DNA of 64,000 nt from DSVZ01 sp037439785 (GCA_037439785.1 JBBIVJ010000010.1:53089-117088); one strand, 5' to 3'. Shown: positions 33,805-42,200, counted from the stretch's first letter. Notes: generated from the letters alone by a model not told the origin. Translations and numbers: made by a program.

Positions 33805-35994
33805 TTAGGGAGCGCCGGGGGGCACGGGAAAGCCGCGGTCGCGCATCAGTGCGGCGATGCCGGCGTCCCGGCCGCGGAAGGCCCGGTAGGACTCGGCCGG
33901 CTCGCGTGTGTTGCCGCGGGCCAGGATGTGCTCGCGGTAGCGCGCGGCCAGGGCGCGGTCGTACCAGCCGGCCGCGGCGAAGGCCTCGGCGGCGTCGGCG
34001 GTGAGGGTGTCGGCCCAGAGGTAGCTGTAGTAGCCGGCGGAGTAGCCCTCGTCGGCGAAGATGTGGGCGAAGTGCGGGAGGCGGTGGCGCATGACGATTT
34101 CCCGCGGCATGCCCAGGCGGGCCAGTTCCTGGCGTTCGAAGGCGGCGGGGTCAATGTCCCGCTCGCCGGCCAGGTGCAGTTGGAGGTCCAGCAGGCCGCT
34201 GGCGAGGTACTCGGTGGTGGCAAAGCCCTGGTTGAATTGGGCCGCCCGCTTGATCCGCTCGGCCAGGGCGGCAGGCATCGGCTGGCCGGTCTGGTAATGC
34301 CGGGCGAAGCGGCCGAGCACCTCGTCGGTCAACAGCCAGCGTTCGTGGAGCTGGGAGGGCAGCTCGACAAAATCCCGCGGCACGCTGGTGCCCGAGAGTG
34401 AAGGGTAGTGCACGTCCGAGCCCAGGCCGTGCAGGGCGTGGCCAAACTCGTGGAAGAGCGTGCGGGCGTCGTCCCAGGAGACCAGCACCGGCTGGCCGGG
34501 GGCGGGCTTGAGGAAATTCGAGTTGTTCGAGACCAGCGGGGTGATCTCGCGCTCGAAGCGTTCCTGGTTGCGGTAGGCGTTCATCCAGGCGCCGGAGCGC
34601 TTGCCGGGGCGGGCGTAGGGGTCGAAATAGAACAGGCCCACGTGACGACCGGTGGCGTCCCGGACCTCCCAGACCCGCACGTCGGGAAGGTTCACCGGTA
34701 CGCCCGCAGCGGGGGAGAAGCGCAGGCCGAAGAGTTCGCCGGCGGTCCAGAACATGGCCTCCCGCAGCGCCTCGAGCTGGAGGTAGGGTTTGAGGGCGGC
34801 TTCATCCAGATCGTATTTGGCCTTGCGGACCTTCTCGGCGTAGTAGCGGTAATCCCAGGGTTCGATGCGCAGGCCGGCGCCCTCGGCATCGGCGAGGCGC
34901 TGCATGTCCGCCACCTCCTCGCGGACGCGGGCCAGGGCGGCGGGCCAGACCTTTTCCATGAGTTCGAGGGCGCGCTCGGGGGTGCGGGCCATCTGGTTTT
35001 CCAGCCGCCAGTGGGCGTGGGTGGGGTAGCCCAACAGCCTGGCGCGCTCGGCGCGGAGGCGGAGGATTTCCCTGATGATCGGCTTGTTGTCGCGGGGGCC
35101 GGGGTGGTCGCCGCGGGAGATGAAGCGGCGCCAGACCTGTTCGCGGAGGCCGCGGTGGGTGGCGAAGGTCAGGAACGGTTCGACACTCGAGCGGGTGTTG
35201 GCGATGACCCAGGCCCCCGGGAGGCCGCGCCGTTGGGCCTCGGCCGCCGCGGCCGCCTGGAAGGATTCCGGCAGGCCGGCCAGGTCGGCGGCATTGGTGA
35301 CCACGGACACATCGTTTTCCTCATCGGCCAGCAGGTTCTGGCTGAAGGTGGTGTACAGGGTGGCCAGCCGCTGGTTGATGGCGGCGACGCGGGCCTTGGC
35401 CGCGGGGTCGAGCCGCGCCCCGGCGCGCACAAAATCGGTGTAGCGCAGCCAGACCAGCCGCTGTTGCTCGGGGGTCAGCCGGTCTTTGTCGGGCGACTCG
35501 TAAACCGTGGCGATGCGGCGGAAGAGCGGCTCGTTCTGGAAGACCTCGTCCCGCAGGGCGGCCAGCCTGGGCTCCAGCTCCTGCTCAACGGCGCGGAACT
35601 CGGGCGTGCTCAGGGTCGAACTCCAGATGCCGTAAACCGCCTGCACGCGGTCCACCATCCGCCCGGCGCGCTCGAGCGCGGCGAGGGTGTTTTCGAAGCC
35701 GGGCGGGGCCGGGTTTTCCGCGATGGCGCGGATTTCCGCGCGGTAGGCCGTCATGGCCACATCGAAGGCGGGCCGGAAGTGCTCGACCTTGACCCGGTCC
35801 AGCGGCGGCACCCCGCCGTACGGCCCGGACCACTCGGCCGTGAGCGGGCCGGGGTCTCCGGGTTCGGCGGCGGGCGCGGGGGGGGCGGTGGCGAGCGACA
35901 GCGCGGCGGCGCTGGCGGGCAACAGTTGGCTCATGAAACGGAGGCGGCCGTGACGGCGGGGGCCGCGGTCTGGCTGAACTCCCGGGGCATTCAC
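33805..35994 (-). CDS. M3-family metallopeptidase (peptidyl-dipeptidase Dcp / oligopeptidase A type)
   Basis: A 729-residue zinc peptidase. The zinc site HEFGH is at residues 515-519 and the third ligand is E544 in DFVELPSQ, the normal spacing for the family. The size and the mostly helical N-terminal half (for example LEPRLAALRDEVFQNEPLFRRI) fit Dcp/OpdA. The N-terminus (positively charged RRHGRLRF, then a hydrophobic Ala/Leu stretch ending near APAAEP) looks like a signal peptide, so a periplasmic Dcp-like enzyme that clips dipeptides from oligopeptides is likely. It stands alone, convergent with the heptosyltransferase gene. Confidence 0.9.
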   Translation of the reverse strand: MNAPGVQPDRGPRRHGRLRFMSQLLPASAAALSLATAPPAPAAEPGDPGPLTAEWSGPYGGVPPLDRVKVEHFRPAFDVAMTAYRAEIRAIAENPAPPGFENTLAALERAGRMVDRVQAVYGIWSSTLSTPEFRAVEQELEPRLAALRDEVFQNEPLFRRIATVYESPDKDRLTPEQQRLVWLRYTDFVRAGARLDPAAKARVAAINQRLATLYTTFSQNLLADEENDVSVVTNAADLAGLPESFQAAAAAEAQRRGLPGAWVIANTRSSVEPFLTFATHRGLREQVWRRFISRGDHPGPRDNKPIIREILRLRAERARLLGYPTHAHWRLENQMARTPERALELMEKVWPAALARVREEVADMQRLADAEGAGLRIEPWDYRYYAEKVRKAKYDLDEAALKPYLQLEALREAMFWTAGELFGLRFSPAAGVPVNLPDVRVWEVRDATGRHVGLFYFDPYARPGKRSGAWMNAYRNQERFEREITPLVSNNSNFLKPAPGQPVLVSWDDARTLFHEFGHALHGLGSDVHYPSLSGTSVPRDFVELPSQLHERWLLTDEVLGRFARHYQTGQPMPAALAERIKRAAQFNQGFATTEYLASGLLDLQLHLAGERDIDPAAFERQELARLGMPREIVMRHRLPHFAHIFADEGYSAGYYSYLWADTLTADAAEAFAAAGWYDRALAARYREHILARGNTREPAESYRAFRGRDAGIAALMRDRGFPVPPGAP

Positions 35995-36303
35995 AGGTCA
36001 GGGCGCGCCGGGGCGATGGCCGTGCAACCCTGCACGCGCCGTTCCGGCTGCCGGTCGCAGGGTAAAGGCCGTGGGGGCGGAGTCAAACCCCGCACACCCC
36101 GCGGCCCGGAAAATGGACGGTTAAAGGGTGGGAAGATGAAAGGCTTGGGGCGGAAGGCTGCGGCACACCCCGGGCGGCGGGACGCCAGCCCTTCTTCGGA
36201 GGGGCTCGGCCGGCACTGCAACCGAATGGTCCGGGCCTCGATCTTTGGGCGCGACAAGCCGAAACTCCGAAACTCTGAAACTCCGGCTGAGCCCGGGAAA
36301 CCT
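35995..36303. other. Intergenic region between the M3 peptidase gene and tRNA-Ser
   Basis: 309 bases without a gene. It holds a short threefold repetition of GAAACTC near 36261-36284 and no clear promoter. Transcripts from the tRNA upstream could run into the peptidase gene because no strong terminator is visible. Confidence 0.4.
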
Positions 36304-36393
36304 TGGCGGAAGGGGTGGGATTCGAACCCACGGTAGGCTTGCGCCTACGCCTGATTTCGAGTCAGGTGCCTTCAACCACTCAGCCACCCTTCC
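36304..36393 (-). tRNA. tRNA-Ser (anticodon CGA)
   Basis: Read on the minus strand, the acceptor stem GGAAGGG pairs with CCCTTCC; the anticodon arm is CCTGA-CTCGAAA-TCAGG, giving anticodon CGA; a long variable arm GTAGGC-GCAA-GCCTAC identifies a class II tRNA; the T arm is GTGGG-TTCGAAT-CCCAC. The discriminator is G and CCA is encoded (36304-36306). It reads UCG serine codons. Confidence 0.97.
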
Positions 36394-36808
36394 CGTGCCG
36401 GACCGGATGCTTCTCCAACGCTGTCGGCGCGGCAAGCCCGGACTCATCCCGGCCTGAAGCCACCGCCGAGGCGCGGCGGACCTGCCTTCCGCCGGCTGAC
36501 GCCGGCTCCAGACACTCCACAAGCTGGCGCACCCGGCGGGGCGACCTTCCGCACGTCAGCATCCCGGCGAGCGGCAATCCTTTGCCGCTTTCGTCAAGAG
36601 CGCGCCGGCGGGGCCGCCGCACAGTTCGCCCGGCGAGCGGCAATCCTTTGCCGCTTTCGTCAAGGAAGCACACCGCCAGGGCGCAACGCCCGGGAACCGG
36701 AGCGGCCCTGGCGCGCGTCAGTGGCCCGGAGGGCGCCACGCTTCGGGTGCTGGGGAGGCGCGGGTTTCCGGGGTTTCTCGGGCGCGGCTTCGCGTGTAAA
36801 CTGCCCGC
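36394..36808. repeat. Hairpin repeats upstream of the tRNA
   Basis: This 415-base gap between divergent units contains GCCGGCTGACGCCGGC (near 36495), and two identical 36-base copies (36563-36598 and 36629-36664) of a unit whose core is the hairpin GCGGCAA-TCCT-TTGCCGC. The rest is featureless GC-rich DNA. No gene was seen. Confidence 0.8.
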
Positions 36809-37576
36809 ATGAACCTGCTCCGATTCCGCTTCTGGCATCGGTTTCCTGCCCGTGTTCCGGTCCTGGCGTTGGCGGGCCTTTTCGCAGTTGCCGCCCCGGC
36901 CGCGGAGGCGGCCGACCCCGCCCCGGCGGGCGGGCCGTTGCCGCCGGGTTACCGGCTTTTGTACCAGCAGGACTTCGCCGGGCCGGAGGCGCTGGCGGAC
37001 TTCGAGTTCAGCGACCCCGCGGCCTGGCGGTGGACGGCCGGGGCCGACGGCCGGCCCGGGGCGTTGGAATTGTTCCAGCAAAGCCGCTACCGCCCACGGG
37101 TGCGGTCGCCCGTGAACGTGGCCCTGCTCAGGGCCCCCGAGTTCGGCGACTTCATCCTCGAGGCCGACCTGCACCAGACCGGCCGCGAGTACGGGCATCG
37201 TGACCTGTGCCTGTTCCTGGCCGCCAAGGACCCGGCCAACTTTTACTACGTGCACCTGGCCAGCCGCGCCGACCCGAATGCCCACAACATCTTTCTGGTC
37301 AATGATGCCCCCCGGACCAACATCGCCACCCGCGCCACCGCCGGCGTGGACTGGGGCGCCGGCCAGTGGCATCGGGTGCGGGTGGAACGCACCGTGGCCG
37401 ACGGCATCATCCGCGTGTTCTTCAATGATCTGAGCGCGCCGATCATGGAGGCCAGCGACCGGCACTTCGATTTCGGCCGGATCGGCTTCGGCTCGTTTGA
37501 TGACACCGGCAAGTTTGCCCGCGTGCGCATCTGGGGGCCGGCGCCCGCGCCAAGCCGCGGTGGCTTTTTCCGCTGA
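36809..37576 (+). CDS. Secreted DUF1080-like (3-keto-disaccharide hydrolase type) protein
   Basis: A 255-residue exported protein. A basic N-terminus (MNLLRFRFWHRFPAR), a hydrophobic core and a cleavage site near AEAAD form the signal peptide. The mature part has the jelly-roll pattern of the DUF1080/lamin-G family, now often named 3-keto-disaccharide hydrolase: YQQDFAGPEALADFEF, FGDFILEADLHQTG, WHRVRVERTVADGIIRVFFND and FGSFDDTGKFARVRIWG. These domains are very abundant in Planctomycetes and Verrucomicrobia and bind or cleave sugars. It is a single gene, convergent with the PEP-CTERM gene. The family name is known; its exact activity here is inference. Confidence 0.75.
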   Translation: MNLLRFRFWHRFPARVPVLALAGLFAVAAPAAEAADPAPAGGPLPPGYRLLYQQDFAGPEALADFEFSDPAAWRWTAGADGRPGALELFQQSRYRPRVRSPVNVALLRAPEFGDFILEADLHQTGREYGHRDLCLFLAAKDPANFYYVHLASRADPNAHNIFLVNDAPRTNIATRATAGVDWGAGQWHRVRVERTVADGIIRVFFNDLSAPIMEASDRHFDFGRIGFGSFDDTGKFARVRIWGPAPAPSRGGFFR

Positions 37577-37581
37577 GAGGC

Positions 37582-37605
37582 AAAAAACACGGCCCGGAGG
37601 CCGTG
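37582..37605 (-). terminator. Rho-independent terminator of the PEP-CTERM gene
   Basis: On the minus strand a perfect 7-bp stem CACGGCC-TCCG-GGCCGTG is followed by TTTTTT. It lies 30 bases beyond the PEP-CTERM stop codon and, read the other way, just after the DUF1080-like gene. Confidence 0.8.
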
Positions 37606-37634
37606 GAGGGAAAGGGATGAAGTCGTGGCTGGCT

Positions 37635-38273
37635 TCAAGCCCGGCGCTTCAGGCGGCGCCACCCGACCAGCCCGGCCAGGCCCAGGGCCGCCAGGATGGC
37701 TGTCTGGCGCGGCTCGGGGATGCTCGAGTACATCACCAGGTGGTCCAGCAGACCAAAGTCCGCACCGGGGCTGCGACGCACCGAAACGCGCACACTTTGG
37801 ATCAGGTCCGGGCCGCCCGTGGAAAGGGTCAGCGTTGGGGGGAAGAAGTCGGGGGTGCCGATGCTGGTCCCCAGCAAGTTGTTGCCGCTGTCAAAGGCTT
37901 GCAGGGTGACGATCCCCACGTCGCTGAAGTAATCAATCGAGACCTGGTTGGCCGGGATGGAAAAGACCACAAAAAGGTCGGGTGCATTGGAGCGGCCCCA
38001 ATGGCCATCCAGAAAGCCGCCGTTGTCCCAGCCGAAGACCAGGCTCCCGGTCGGGGCGGCGCCGTGTGAGGTGGCGTAAACCGGGGCGTCCCCGCCGCCA
38101 CCCGAGGGCCGCGCGAAGAATTGGGCCGCCGGAAAGAAGGTGCTGATGTTGTCGCCATCGTTGATGCCGGGGGTGTCCGGGTCGAAGGTGAACACCACCG
38201 CGTGTGCCAGGCCCCCGGCCAACATCGCCGCCAGGCCCAGCCCGTTTCCCAGGAACGTGATTGGGGTCTTCAT
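37635..38273 (-). CDS. PEP-CTERM sorting-domain surface protein
   Basis: A 212-residue exported protein: signal peptide (MKTPITFLGNGLGLAAMLAG, cleavage near AHA), a beta-rich passenger domain of about 155 residues (SIDYFSDVGIVTLQAFDSGNN), and a C-terminal PEP-CTERM anchor with IPEPR, a hydrophobic helix AILAALGLAGLVGW and the basic tail RRLKRRA. Such tails are processed by exosortases; one is encoded about 16 kb away in this window. The ATG at 38273 is preferred to the one at 38288 because the predicted transcription start falls close to 38290. It is a single-gene unit with its own promoter and terminator. Confidence 0.88.
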   Translation of the reverse strand: MKTPITFLGNGLGLAAMLAGGLAHAVVFTFDPDTPGINDGDNISTFFPAAQFFARPSGGGGDAPVYATSHGAAPTGSLVFGWDNGGFLDGHWGRSNAPDLFVVFSIPANQVSIDYFSDVGIVTLQAFDSGNNLLGTSIGTPDFFPPTLTLSTGGPDLIQSVRVSVRRSPGADFGLLDHLVMYSSIPEPRQTAILAALGLAGLVGWRRLKRRA

Positions 38274-38297
38274 GAAGGTTGATGTCATGGCACGGCG

Positions 38298-38327
38298 GAC
38301 ATAGTCGAAGGTCGCCGGTCGGGTCAA
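38298..38327 (-). promoter_or_regulatory. Likely promoter of the PEP-CTERM gene
   Basis: On the minus strand TTGACC (38327-38322), an 18-base spacer and TATGTC (38303-38298). Transcription would start near 38290, leaving a leader of about 17 bases before the ATG at 38273. Confidence 0.5.
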
Positions 38328-38382
38328 GGTTTTTGCCGGTTTGCAGCCTCCGGCCGGGTCGAGGAAGACCTCCGCGCTACCC

Positions 38383-39162
38383 TCACCGCGTCAGCACCTC
38401 CCAGCCGAAGCGCAGGATCAGCGCCGTGGTGACGGTCAGAAACACGGCACGCACCAGCCGGTTGCCGCGCCCCAGGGCCAGCCGCGCCCCCAGCCAGCCC
38501 CCGATCACGTTGCACACCGCCATCGGTATCCCGTACCGGTACAGCACGTGGCCCCCCGCGGCGAAGGAGCCGATCGCGGCGAGGTTGGTGGCGAAGTTGA
38601 TCACCTTGGCCGAGGCCGAGGCGACCAGGAAATCAAACCCGAACAGGCAGACAAAAATGAACAGCAGGAAGCTGCCCGTGCCCGGCCCGAAAAAGCCGTC
38701 GTAAAACCCGATGCCGGCCCCGACCAGGGCCCCCCAGCCACGCTCCTGGCGGGCGTTGAAGCGGGGCGCGTGGTGTTCGCCGAGGCGTTTCCGGGCCACG
38801 GTGTAGGCCGTCACCAGCACCAGCAGGCCCAGGATCAGCGGACGCAGCACCGCCGGATTGACCCAGGCCACCGCCCGCGCGCCGAGGAAAGACCCCACCA
38901 GGGCCGCCCCCGCCGCTGGCAGGAGGGCGGGCCGGTTCAAAGGAATCCGCCGGGCATACTGGACCGCCGCCATGCCGGTGCCGCAGATCGAGGAGAGCTT
39001 GTTGGTGCCCAGGACGGCGGCCACGGCGGTCGTCTCCGCCGGCGGCAACCACAGAAACAGCGCCGGCAACTGGATCAACCCGCCGCCCCCTGCCACGGCG
39101 TCCACCAAGCCCGCCAGCGCGGCGGCTCCGCCCAGCGCGAAAATGGTCCAGGGACCGGTCAT
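38383..39162 (-). CDS. TauE/SafE (TSUP) family membrane transporter
   Basis: A 259-residue integral membrane protein with about eight hydrophobic segments. The family's two half-repeats are visible: GLVDAVAGGGGLIQLPAL with LGTNKLSSICGT in the first half, and GFYDGFFGPGTGSFLLF in the second. Members export or import sulfur-containing anions such as sulfite or sulfoacetate; YfcA is the closest E. coli-type relative. ATG 39162 starts the standard N-terminus (MTGPWTIFALGG); longer in-frame sequence upstream is repeat DNA. It lies 109 bases before the PEP-CTERM gene, which has its own promoter. Confidence 0.88.
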   Translation of the reverse strand: MTGPWTIFALGGAAALAGLVDAVAGGGGLIQLPALFLWLPPAETTAVAAVLGTNKLSSICGTGMAAVQYARRIPLNRPALLPAAGAALVGSFLGARAVAWVNPAVLRPLILGLLVLVTAYTVARKRLGEHHAPRFNARQERGWGALVGAGIGFYDGFFGPGTGSFLLFIFVCLFGFDFLVASASAKVINFATNLAAIGSFAAGGHVLYRYGIPMAVCNVIGGWLGARLALGRGNRLVRAVFLTVTTALILRFGWEVLTR

Positions 39163-39492
39163 GCCTTGCGCGGCGAACAGCCTGGGGGCTGGTGGGCTGC
39201 CCGGCGAGCCGGAGTCTGAGGTGGGGCGGTGAGAATGCCGCCGCGCTGAACCGGCGGGCCGCCGCGCCGGCGGGGTAGCGCAGGCTGCCCGCCTGCCGTA
39301 TCGCCGATTGCCCATCGGCGAAAGGTGCCCGGGGTCGGGACCGGCCGAGCGGGCGAAATCCGAAAGCCGTAGCCCGAAATCCGAAATGGCCGGCACCGCC
39401 CCACAGCGCCAGGGGGCTGGCGCACTCCCAAAGCCGGCGCTCGCGGCGGGTTGGCCGTTGAAATGCCCCACCCCCGCGCTTACTGTCAGCGC
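39163..39492. repeat. Hairpin repeat array
   Basis: This 330-base gap holds two near-adjacent perfect hairpins, GCAGGC-TGCCC-GCCTGC (39280-39296) and CGCCGAT-TGCCC-ATCGGCG (39302-39320), then CGAAATCCGAAA-type direct repeats (39355-39390). A diverged relative lies at 33535-33680. No gene is present; promoters for the two divergent genes must be in the flanks. Confidence 0.8.
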
Positions 39493-40377
39493 GTGATTGC
39501 CGACCGGCCGTACATGCGTGCGACGGCGTCGCGGGCGTTCCCGAGGCCGTCCGCCACTGCGATCTTGATCGCGGTGAACCTGGTCGTGTTCGTGTTCCAG
39601 AACATCAACGCGGTGTACCTGGAGTGGCCGGTGGAGCGGGAACTGGCCCTGAGCCGGGAGGGGCTGGAGCACGGGAAAATCTGGCAGTTGTTCACCTTCC
39701 AGTTTCTGCACCTGGGGAGCTGGCATTTTCTGGGCAATGCCCTCGGCCTGTTTTTCCTGGGCCGGCCCCTGGAGGCCATGCTGGGGCGGGCGCGGCTGGT
39801 CGAGCTTTATCTGGGCAGCAGTTTCCTGGGGGGGGTGTTGCAGGCGACGCTGGCCCTGATCCTGCCGCGGTATTTTGGCATGCCGACGATGGGAGCCTCG
39901 GCGGGGGTGTGCGGCTTGTTGGCGGCGCTGGCGTGGCTGGAGCGGGACCGGACGTTTTTGTTCATGTTCCTGCTGCCGGTGCGCGCGTGGCATCTGCTAC
40001 TGTTCACCCTGGCGGTGTCGGTGTTTTTCGTGGTGGTGCCGTCCGAGCCGGGGGTGGCGCATGCGGCGCATCTGGGCGGGCTGCTGGGAGGCATCGGCTA
40101 CGTGCACTGGTTTCTGCTGCGGGAACGGCGGTTGTTTGACTGGCATCCGGCGGAGCGCCCGGTGCGGGGGCGGCCGGAACTGGTGCGTGTGCCGCGGGGC
40201 GAGCGCCCGCAGCGGCGGGGCGGGGAGGCCGGCGGGGAGGAGTTGCCGCCGGAAGAGTTCATCAGCCGCGAGGTGGACCCCATCCTGGAGAAAATCTCGG
40301 CCCACGGCCTGCAGAGTCTGACCGAGCGCGAGCGGCGCATCCTCGAGCAGGCGCGGGCACAGATGCTCAAGCGGTGA
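39493..40377 (+). CDS. Rhomboid-family intramembrane serine protease
   Basis: A 294-residue (from GTG 39493) rhomboid protease. The catalytic serine is in MGASAG (S136) and the catalytic histidine in HAAHLGG (H193); the N-terminal WQLFTFQFLHLGSWHFLGNALGLFFLG is the normal rhomboid region. About six membrane segments precede a cytoplasmic tail (residues about 220-294) that ends in a small DUF6576-like helix pair (SREVDPILEKISAHGLQSLT). It cleaves membrane proteins inside the bilayer; the substrate is unknown. An ATG at 39514 is an equally possible start. Flanked by repeats upstream and pheS convergent downstream. Confidence 0.87.
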   Translation: MIADRPYMRATASRAFPRPSATAILIAVNLVVFVFQNINAVYLEWPVERELALSREGLEHGKIWQLFTFQFLHLGSWHFLGNALGLFFLGRPLEAMLGRARLVELYLGSSFLGGVLQATLALILPRYFGMPTMGASAGVCGLLAALAWLERDRTFLFMFLLPVRAWHLLLFTLAVSVFFVVVPSEPGVAHAAHLGGLLGGIGYVHWFLLRERRLFDWHPAERPVRGRPELVRVPRGERPQRRGGEAGGEELPPEEFISREVDPILEKISAHGLQSLTERERRILEQARAQMLKR

Positions 40378-40438
40378 GGGGGGCGCCGTACCCCCCGCCG
40401 CGTGCCTTCCCTTTGGCTGCCGCCCGGCGGGGGCGGGC

Positions 40439-41443
40439 CTAGAACTGGCGCAGGAAGCGCACGTCGTTCTGGTAAAACAGCCGGATGTCCGGGATGCCGT
40501 ACCGGATCATGGCGATCCGCTCGATGCCAAACCCGAAGGCCCAGCCGGTCCACACTTCCGGGTCGTAGCCGACGTTTTCGAAGACCTGGGGGTGGACCAT
40601 GCCGCAGCCGGCAATTTCCAGCCATTCGCGCCCCATCTTGCGGGTAAGCGGGCTGCCGAAATCTATTTCGAAGCTCGGCTCGGTGTAGCTGAAGTAGTGC
40701 GGCCGGAAGCGAATCCGCGTCTCCGGCCCCATCAGCTCCTGGAAGACAAACTCGACCGTGCCCTTGAGGTCGCTCACCGTCACGCCCCGGTCCACGTACA
40801 GCCCCTCGACCTGATGGAAGGTCGGGTTGTGGGTCGCATCGGCGTTGTCCCGACGGTACACCCGCCCCGGGACGATGATCCGGACCGGGGGGGGCTGGGT
40901 GCGCATCACGCGGATTTGCACCGACGAGGTGTGGGTGCGCAGCAGCCGCCGCCGGGGCGTCCCCAGATAAAACGTGTCCTGGGTATCGCGGGCCGGGTGG
41001 TCGGCGGGGGTGTTGAGGGCGTCGAAGCAGTGTTCCTCGTCCTCGACCTCGGGGCCGTCCGCTACCGCAAAGCCCAGCTTGCGAAAACTGCGCACGATGT
41101 CCTCGGTGACCCGGGTCAGCGGGTGCAGGCGGCCCAGGGGACGACGTCGTCCCGGCAGGCTGAAGTCGGTGGGGTGCGCCGGCCGGGCAGCTTGGTTTTC
41201 CAGGGTCTGCCGCCGGGCGGCCCAGGCCGCCTCCAGTTCCGCCTTGGCGGCATTGAGCAACCGCCCGGCCTCGGGCCGGCTTTCCCGCGGCAGGGTGCCG
41301 AGGGTTTTGAGCAGGGCGGTGAAGCGGCCGTGGGTACCGAGGAAAGCGGCGCGGGCCTGTTCCAGAGCGGCCAGGTTGGGGGCGGCTTCAAAGGCCGCAC
41401 GGGCTTCGGCCGTCAGCGGGGCCAGGTCGGGGAGAAGCGACAT
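40439..41443 (-). CDS. pheS: Phenylalanine-tRNA ligase alpha subunit
   Basis: A 334-residue class II synthetase subunit. The N-terminal coiled coil is followed by HPLTRVTEDIVRSFRKLGF, motif 2 region NPTFHQVEGLYVD, and motif 3 GFGIERIAMIRYGIPDIR near the C-terminus; the active-site GMVHPQVFENVG is intact. It forms the alpha2beta2 enzyme with PheT, but pheT does not follow: the next gene is a convergent rhomboid gene 61 bases on, so the beta subunit must be encoded elsewhere. It is the last gene of rpmI-rplT-pheS, 85 bases after rplT. Confidence 0.95.
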   Translation of the reverse strand: MSLLPDLAPLTAEARAAFEAAPNLAALEQARAAFLGTHGRFTALLKTLGTLPRESRPEAGRLLNAAKAELEAAWAARRQTLENQAARPAHPTDFSLPGRRRPLGRLHPLTRVTEDIVRSFRKLGFAVADGPEVEDEEHCFDALNTPADHPARDTQDTFYLGTPRRRLLRTHTSSVQIRVMRTQPPPVRIIVPGRVYRRDNADATHNPTFHQVEGLYVDRGVTVSDLKGTVEFVFQELMGPETRIRFRPHYFSYTEPSFEIDFGSPLTRKMGREWLEIAGCGMVHPQVFENVGYDPEVWTGWAFGFGIERIAMIRYGIPDIRLFYQNDVRFLRQF

Positions 41444-41528
41444 GCAACAAGCTCCCGTGCCGCGCGGGGGGCAACCGGGTGGGGGCGGCAGCGACCGGTC
41501 GCACGCCGGTGGCCGGGGCCCCGCGGCC

Positions 41529-41903
41529 TCAGGCCTGCGCGGCGTGTTTGGCGTCGAAGGCCCGGCGGGCCAGGTCCAGCACGGTGGCGAACGCCGGGGC
41601 GTCCGTGGCGGCGAGGTCCGCGAGGATTTTGCGATCGAGGGCGACGCCGGCGGCCTTGAGGCCCTCGATAAAGCGGCTGTAGGTCCAGCCGGCGGCGCGG
41701 ACGGCAGCGTTGAGGCGGATTTGCCAGAGCCGTCGGAAGTCGCGCTTGCGGGTCTTGCGGTGGCGGTAGGCGTACGCCATGCCGTGGTCCACGGCGTCGG
41801 AGGCGTAGCGGTAGAGTTTGGAGCGCCGCATCCGGTAGCCCTTGGCGGCCCGGATCATTCGTTTGCGGCGCGCGCGGGAGGCGGGGGCGTTGGTGACACG
41901 CAT
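41529..41903 (-). CDS. rplT: Ribosomal protein L20
   Basis: A 124-residue L20, which binds 23S rRNA early in 50S assembly. The N-terminus MRVTNAPASRARRKRMIRAAKGY and the central LWQIRLNAAVRAAGWTYSRFIEGL are the typical family sequence. It lies 24 bases after rpmI and before pheS. L20 represses its own operon in several bacteria; no leader fold could be proved here. Confidence 0.96.
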   Translation of the reverse strand: MRVTNAPASRARRKRMIRAAKGYRMRRSKLYRYASDAVDHGMAYAYRHRKTRKRDFRRLWQIRLNAAVRAAGWTYSRFIEGLKAAGVALDRKILADLAATDAPAFATVLDLARRAFDAKHAAQA

Positions 41904-41927
41904 GGTGGGGAGTCCGGAAACAGGGCC

Positions 41928-42143
41928 TCAGCCGCGGTGGCTGAAGGGGAGGCTTTCCAGGATGCGATGGGCATCGGTCGGCGGCACCTGGGTCTTGGTG
42001 CGGAGCCGGCGCCGGCGCTTGGCGTTTTTCGTGGACAGCAAGTGCCGGCGGCCGGCGCGGGAACGCAGCACTTTGCCGGTGGCGGTGATTTTGAACCGCT
42101 TGGCCACGGCCTTGCGGGTCTTGATGCCTTTGGGTCGGCGCAT
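41928..42143 (-). CDS. rpmI: Ribosomal protein L35
   Basis: A 71-residue L35: MRRPKGIKTRKAVAKRFKIT, then GKVLRSRAGRRHLLSTKNAKR. The ATG at 42143 gives the family length. It is the first gene of the operon; infC, its usual upstream partner, is missing, and a promoter lies just upstream. Confidence 0.94.
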   Translation of the reverse strand: MRRPKGIKTRKAVAKRFKITATGKVLRSRAGRRHLLSTKNAKRRRRLRTKTQVPPTDAHRILESLPFSHRG

Positions 42144-42172
42144 AATTGGAGCCTCGGTCAAAAAGAGCGGGC

Positions 42173-42200
42173 ATCTTAGGCACCGGCATTTCGGGTGCAA
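42173..42200 (-). promoter_or_regulatory. Likely promoter of rpmI-rplT-pheS
   Basis: On the minus strand TTGCAC (42200-42195), a 16-base spacer and TAAGAT (42178-42173), 30 bases before the rpmI start codon. The absence of infC upstream makes a promoter here necessary. Confidence 0.45.

Noticed and set aside
36304..36393. Integration site (att) at the tRNA-Ser 3' end
   Set aside because: No second copy of the tRNA 3' end and no integrase gene were found in the window.
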